NCBI GenBank assembly: GCA_009885205.1
Contig: VFLE01000071.1
Coordinates: 1-15,794, forward strand
DNA length: 15,794 nt
DNA from: Candidatus Shapirobacteria bacterium
Lineage (GTDB): Bacteria; Patescibacteriota; Microgenomatia; UBA12405
Reading direction: 5' to 3'
Shown in pieces: positions 13,612 to 15,794 of the stretch; positions within the stretch are counted from its first letter, which is position 1; every line of letters begins with the position of its first letter. Made by a program: the position numbers and the translations under genes. The notes below the pieces were generated by a model. That model was not told the DNA's origin and made no database searches. It saw only the letters and a program-made list of their open reading frames with translations.

Positions 13612-14675
13612 AAATCAAAACTTAAACGGCGTTTGGTTTGGGAGATATATTCGAAGTTGATAGGAAAATAATTTGTATTTTGTTTTAACCAATCTAGATT
13701 TTGTTGGCCCATATTTTCCGGCCATTCAATACAGGCAATAATGTTATTTTTAAAATGATCTTTAAACTTAATTTCGATAAAATCTAATTTGGTGTTTAGT
13801 TTGTATAAATCAAAATGTAAAAAATGGCCATAGTCGTTGACGATAACAAAAGTCGGCGAAGTAATACGAGATTTGACACCTAGTAATTTGCCTATAGATT
13901 GGGAAAAGACTGTTTTACCACAACCAAGATCGCCTGATAAGGCCAATACAATGGGTCCGGATAATTTTTTGTCGACAATTTTTTGATATAAAAATTTGGC
14001 GATTTTGCCAGTTTCTATTTCTGAATTTGAGAGGAGTGAGGTGGAGTTGCTGGTAACCAAATCCCCTCGCCTGAGAATTTTTAGCTCCGATTCGGTGGCG
14101 TCAATAACAGTCGATGGTAAGTTTTTGGCTAACTTGCCGGCATCGACAATCAAATCAAGTTGATTTTTCTTTTTTTGGGAAAGGGTATTTAGAAAAGAAG
14201 TGACAGAATAATGAGGAGAGCGGCCAGAGAGATTGGCAGAAGTGGCGGTGATAGGGATGTTTAGTTTTTTAACTAAATTTAAAATATATGGGGAGTTGGG
14301 AATACGAATACCAAGTGTTTTATTTTCAGCCTCGATACCAATCGCAACTTTTTGCAAACCATCAGAAACAATTGTAAATGGCCCGGGTAATAATCTGTTG
14401 TACAATTTTTCGGTATCTACTGATAACTTTACATATTTTTGGGCCATGTTAATATCGGCAACAGCCACAGAAATGGCCTTGCCAGTCCAACGATTTTTGA
14501 AACCTAAAAGTTTTTTGACAGCAACGGGGTTAGTGGCATCGACGGCTAAAATATAAACAGTGTCGGAGGGAAATAAAATTAGCCCACCATTTTTGATGAC
14601 GGTAGCAATTTGGGGAAGATGCTGTGCAAAGTTGTTAGGATTAATTTTTATTATGTCCACGGGTGATTTTAACAT
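13608..14675 (-). CDS. TsaC(Sua5/YrdC)-TsaE fusion, t6A biosynthesis
   Basis: 355 residues with two domains. Residues ~8-205 are a YrdC/Sua5 threonylcarbamoyl-AMP synthase: PSDTVYIL (36-43), K60-N-R62 and K66, LPGPFT (96-101), GIRIP (122-126) and ITATSANLSG (142-151). Residues ~215-355 are TsaE, the ATPase partner of TsaB-TsaD: P-loop GDLGCGKT (248-255), SPTF (273-276), HFDLY (287-291) and a C-terminal IEWPENM. The linker is about 10-15 Ser/Thr/Asn-rich residues with no stop or frameshift, so this is a true fusion. One polypeptide would thus make the TC-AMP intermediate and power the TsaD complex. The start lies 8 bases after relE, with GGGTGA three bases upstream of the ATG. The position behind a toxin-antitoxin pair is unusual. 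Confidence 0.93.
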   Translation of the reverse strand: MLKSPVDIIKINPNNFAQHLPQIATVIKNGGLILFPSDTVYILAVDATNPVAVKKLLGFKNRWTGKAISVAVADINMAQKYVKLSVDTEKLYNRLLPGPFTIVSDGLQKVAIGIEAENKTLGIRIPNSPYILNLVKKLNIPITATSANLSGRSPHYSVTSFLNTLSQKKKNQLDLIVDAGKLAKNLPSTVIDATESELKILRRGDLVTSNSTSLLSNSEIETGKIAKFLYQKIVDKKLSGPIVLALSGDLGCGKTVFSQSIGKLLGVKSRITSPTFVIVNDYGHFLHFDLYKLNTKLDFIEIKFKDHFKNNIIACIEWPENMGQQNLDWLKQNTNYFPINFEYISQTKRRLSFDF

Positions 14676-14683
14676 TTCACCCG

Positions 14684-14938
14684 CTATTTATATATCTCGT
14701 GGGTACCGACATTTACAAACGTAAACCCGTCTGATTCTATTGCCACAATTACGCGATATTGATAATTAATCGAGAAAGCAAAATAACCACTTAGATTACC
14801 GATTAATCCGTGTAATTTTAATGACGGATCATTTGGATTTTGTTTAAACTTTATTTCTCTGTCAATTAATAACAGTTTTATATTATTTGGTAGCCGTTTA
14901 TATCTTTTTATGAAAAGTTTGGAATATTGAATATTCAC
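14684..14938 (-). CDS. RelE/ParE-family toxin
   Basis: 84 residues from a GTG start, a typical RelE-superfamily length. Visible are the N-terminal FIKRYKRLPNNIK helix pair, the LHGLIGNLSGYFAFSINYQYRVIVAI core with G-L-S-G-Y and the conserved YRV strand, and the FTFVNVGTHEIYK ending, matching the usual (D/V)xxxGTHDExY ending. RelE-type toxins cut mRNA on the ribosome. The basic residues and terminal Tyr expected near the active site are present, so it may be active. It follows the Phd-like antitoxin by seven bases, the standard order. A TATAAT overlapping the antitoxin stop ends six bases before its GTG, hinting at separate expression. Confidence 0.87.
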   Translation of the reverse strand: MNIQYSKLFIKRYKRLPNNIKLLLIDREIKFKQNPNDPSLKLHGLIGNLSGYFAFSINYQYRVIVAIESDGFTFVNVGTHEIYK

Positions 14939-14944
14939 AAATTG

Positions 14945-14972
14945 ATTATAGTAGGTCTGCGAGTGAATTCAA
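14945..14972 (-). promoter_or_regulatory. Possible internal promoter for the RelE-type toxin
   Basis: On the minus strand TTGAAT (14972-14967), a 16-base spacer, TATAAT (14950-14945), then six bases to the GTG at 14938. TATAAT includes the antitoxin stop codon. The coding constraint could explain part of the match. Confidence 0.35.
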
Positions 14973-15215
14973 CTTGATCAATTTTCCGGCTGCTTTATCT
15001 TTTTTATATGCTTTAATGGCTTTTAGGGTGTCTTTCATTTCCCATTGTTGTTGTGTTAAATACAATTTGTCGTATTCGGAAGGAGATAAGATAACTACAT
15101 CGGGTTTATTGTTGGTCATGACCACTACTGGACCATTTTTCTTGGCCATTTCAAAAACTTTTCGATAGCTTCTTTGAATTTCGTTGGTGGTGGTTATGTT
15201 GGGCATTATGTTCAT
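14946..15215 (-). CDS. Phd/YefM-family antitoxin
   Basis: 89 residues from the ATG at 15215, preferred over the in-frame ATG at 15206 because a consensus promoter places the mRNA start there. The N-terminal domain has the Phd/YefM pattern: TTTNEIQRSYRKVFEMAKKNGPVVVMTNNKPDVVILSPSEYDKL. The C-terminal part (about 55-89) is helical and charged (TLKAIKAYKKDKAAGKLIKL), suited to wrapping the toxin. It would neutralise the RelE-type toxin and repress its own promoter, where a direct repeat lies. It heads the unit antitoxin, toxin, tsaC-tsaE. Confidence 0.88.
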   Translation of the reverse strand: MNIMPNITTTNEIQRSYRKVFEMAKKNGPVVVMTNNKPDVVILSPSEYDKLYLTQQQWEMKDTLKAIKAYKKDKAAGKLIKLNSLADLL

Positions 15216-15250
15216 GAATACATACTACTATACATATATTTTTATGTCAA
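15216..15250 (-). promoter_or_regulatory. Antitoxin promoter with consensus -35 and direct-repeat operator
   Basis: On the minus strand TTGACA lies at 15250-15245, followed by a 17-base spacer and TAGTAT at 15227-15222, ending six bases before the ATG at 15215. TATGTAT occurs twice, at 15236-15230 and 15224-15218, with a 12-base period around the -10, a likely antitoxin binding site. This is the best -35 in the window. Confidence 0.65.
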
Positions 15251-15269
15251 GAGTTTATTTAATTATTTT

Positions 15270-15278
15270 TGTTACAAT
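15270..15278 (+). promoter_or_regulatory. Extended -10 promoter for the 129-residue TPR-like gene
   Basis: TGTTACAAT is an extended -10 (TGn plus TACAAT) ending six bases before the GTG at 15285. It faces away from the antitoxin promoter, whose -35 is about 20 bases upstream. Confidence 0.5.
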
Positions 15279-15284
15279 TACAGG

Positions 15285-15674
15285 GTGAAGATAATGATAT
15301 TAATTGGTTTAACTTTGATTAATTTATATTTTTCGGTTAATTTGTCGGTGGGTGATAAATATGTGGCCAGGCTAAACAAATGGTATGATTTGGCCCTAAA
15401 TAATAAATGGACTGAAGCAGAGAAAATAGAAAAAGACTTGGATCAAGCTGATTTAAAATGGTTTAAAGAAAAATACAAAGCCGAAAATTTAAAAAAAAGA
15501 TTAAATGAGTTGACAATTAAAACAAATAAGACTGCTGATGATTGGATGACCGTTGCTCAGATACAAAGTGGACTTGGTAATAAAGATGCCGAAAAACAGG
15601 CAATAAAAACTGCATATGAATTGGATCCAATACGAAGTGACATTGAAAAAGTTTATTTTTCGTCCTTTTTGTAG
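15285..15674 (+). CDS. Small exported or membrane-anchored helical (TPR-like) protein
   Basis: 129 residues from the GTG at 15285, chosen because an extended -10 ends six bases before it; the ATG at 15294 is an alternative. The N-terminus is a hydrophobic signal or anchor (IMILIGLTLINLYFSVNL). The rest is helical with two TPR-like units, one around ARLNKWYDLALNNKWTEAEKI and one around DWMTVAQIQSGLGNKDAEKQAIKTAYELDP, separated by a charged helix. The second has the small-residue and Pro spacing of a TPR with its ELDP end. It probably mediates protein contacts outside the membrane. No specific family is recognised. Its 3' end overlaps the convergent partial gene by 22 bases. Confidence 0.6.
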   Translation: MKIMILIGLTLINLYFSVNLSVGDKYVARLNKWYDLALNNKWTEAEKIEKDLDQADLKWFKEKYKAENLKKRLNELTIKTNKTADDWMTVAQIQSGLGNKDAEKQAIKTAYELDPIRSDIEKVYFSSFL

Positions 15675-15794
15675 TCAGCTTTGTCGGCAGCTTTTTCTGC
15701 ATCCTTGGCGGCTAACTCCTCAGGAGTCTTTTGAGAAGTAGCTTGAACATCGGCTGGGGTAGCCTCGGCCTCTTCGACCACTTCTTCCTCAACC
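15653..15794 (-). CDS. C-terminal tail of an acidic, Ala-rich protein (N-terminus outside window)
   Basis: A minus-strand frame open from the window edge to TAA at 15655-15653 encodes 47 residues: a Glu-rich run (VEEEVVEEAEA), a TPADVQATSQKTPEEL segment, and an alternating Ala/Lys/Asp end (AAKDAEKAADKADYKKDEK). Codon use is richer in GC than its neighbours. Such disordered charged tails are common on CPR ribosomal and translation proteins, but nothing here identifies the body. It overlaps the end of the convergent TPR-like gene by 22 bases. Confidence 0.6.
   Translation of the reverse strand, partial: VEEEVVEEAEATPADVQATSQKTPEELAAKDAEKAADKADYKKDEK

Noticed and set aside
1..15794. CRISPR array, tRNA or rRNA gene
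   Set aside because: No regularly spaced direct repeats, cloverleaf arms or conserved rRNA segments were seen on either strand; there is little non-coding DNA to hold them.

Overview
The window looks like chromosomal DNA from a Candidate Phyla Radiation (Patescibacteria) bacterium, most likely a member of the Microgenomates. This placement is inference. It rests on the low GC content, very tight gene packing, extracytoplasmic proteins with Thr-Pro-Thr-Pro linkers and LPxAG/VPxTG-like C-termini, a bS20 with a lysine-rich tail, and proteins whose closest remembered relatives are CPR proteins. The 22 visible stop codons are 12 TAA, 10 TAG and no TGA.

Positions 7399 to 1 (minus strand) form one long operon: lipid II flippase murJ, PilN-like and PilO-like type IV pilus platform proteins, a 68-residue one-TM protein, two surface proteins with similar signal-anchors and sorting-like C-termini, a UbiA-family polyprenyl-phosphate phosphoribosyltransferase-like enzyme, and a GT39-like membrane glycosyltransferase cut by the window edge. 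Most neighbours overlap or abut. The set reads as a cell-envelope operon covering wall precursor flipping, appendage or secretion platform, anchored surface proteins and lipid-linked sugar supply.

Positions 7434 to 10816 (plus strand, with one minus gene) hold rpsT, metG and tatD, and on the minus strand a BRO-N/antirepressor-like gene. The MetRS is conspicuous because its HIGH signature reads SIGS. A 28-bp perfect palindrome sits on the tatD stop codon.

Positions 10850 to 15215 (minus strand, apart from the 189-residue plus-strand gene at 13042-13611) combine accessory and core genes: a truncated AbiEii-type gene with a small partner, a thioredoxin-fold protein without its cysteines, an unknown 70-residue protein, tsaD, a TsaC-TsaE fusion, and a RelE/Phd toxin-antitoxin pair. 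TsaD, TsaC and TsaE serve the same pathway (tRNA t6A37). A GC-rich REP-like segment lies in frame near the end of tsaD. The right end holds a small TPR-like protein and the C-terminal tail of an acidic, alanine-rich protein.

A theme across the window is that almost every gene at the head of a transcription unit has a -10 hexamer ending 5 to 7 bases before its start codon, which predicts leaderless mRNAs. Shine-Dalgarno sequences are nearly absent. No tRNA, rRNA, CRISPR array or intact transposase was seen, and there is no gene-free stretch longer than about 70 bases.
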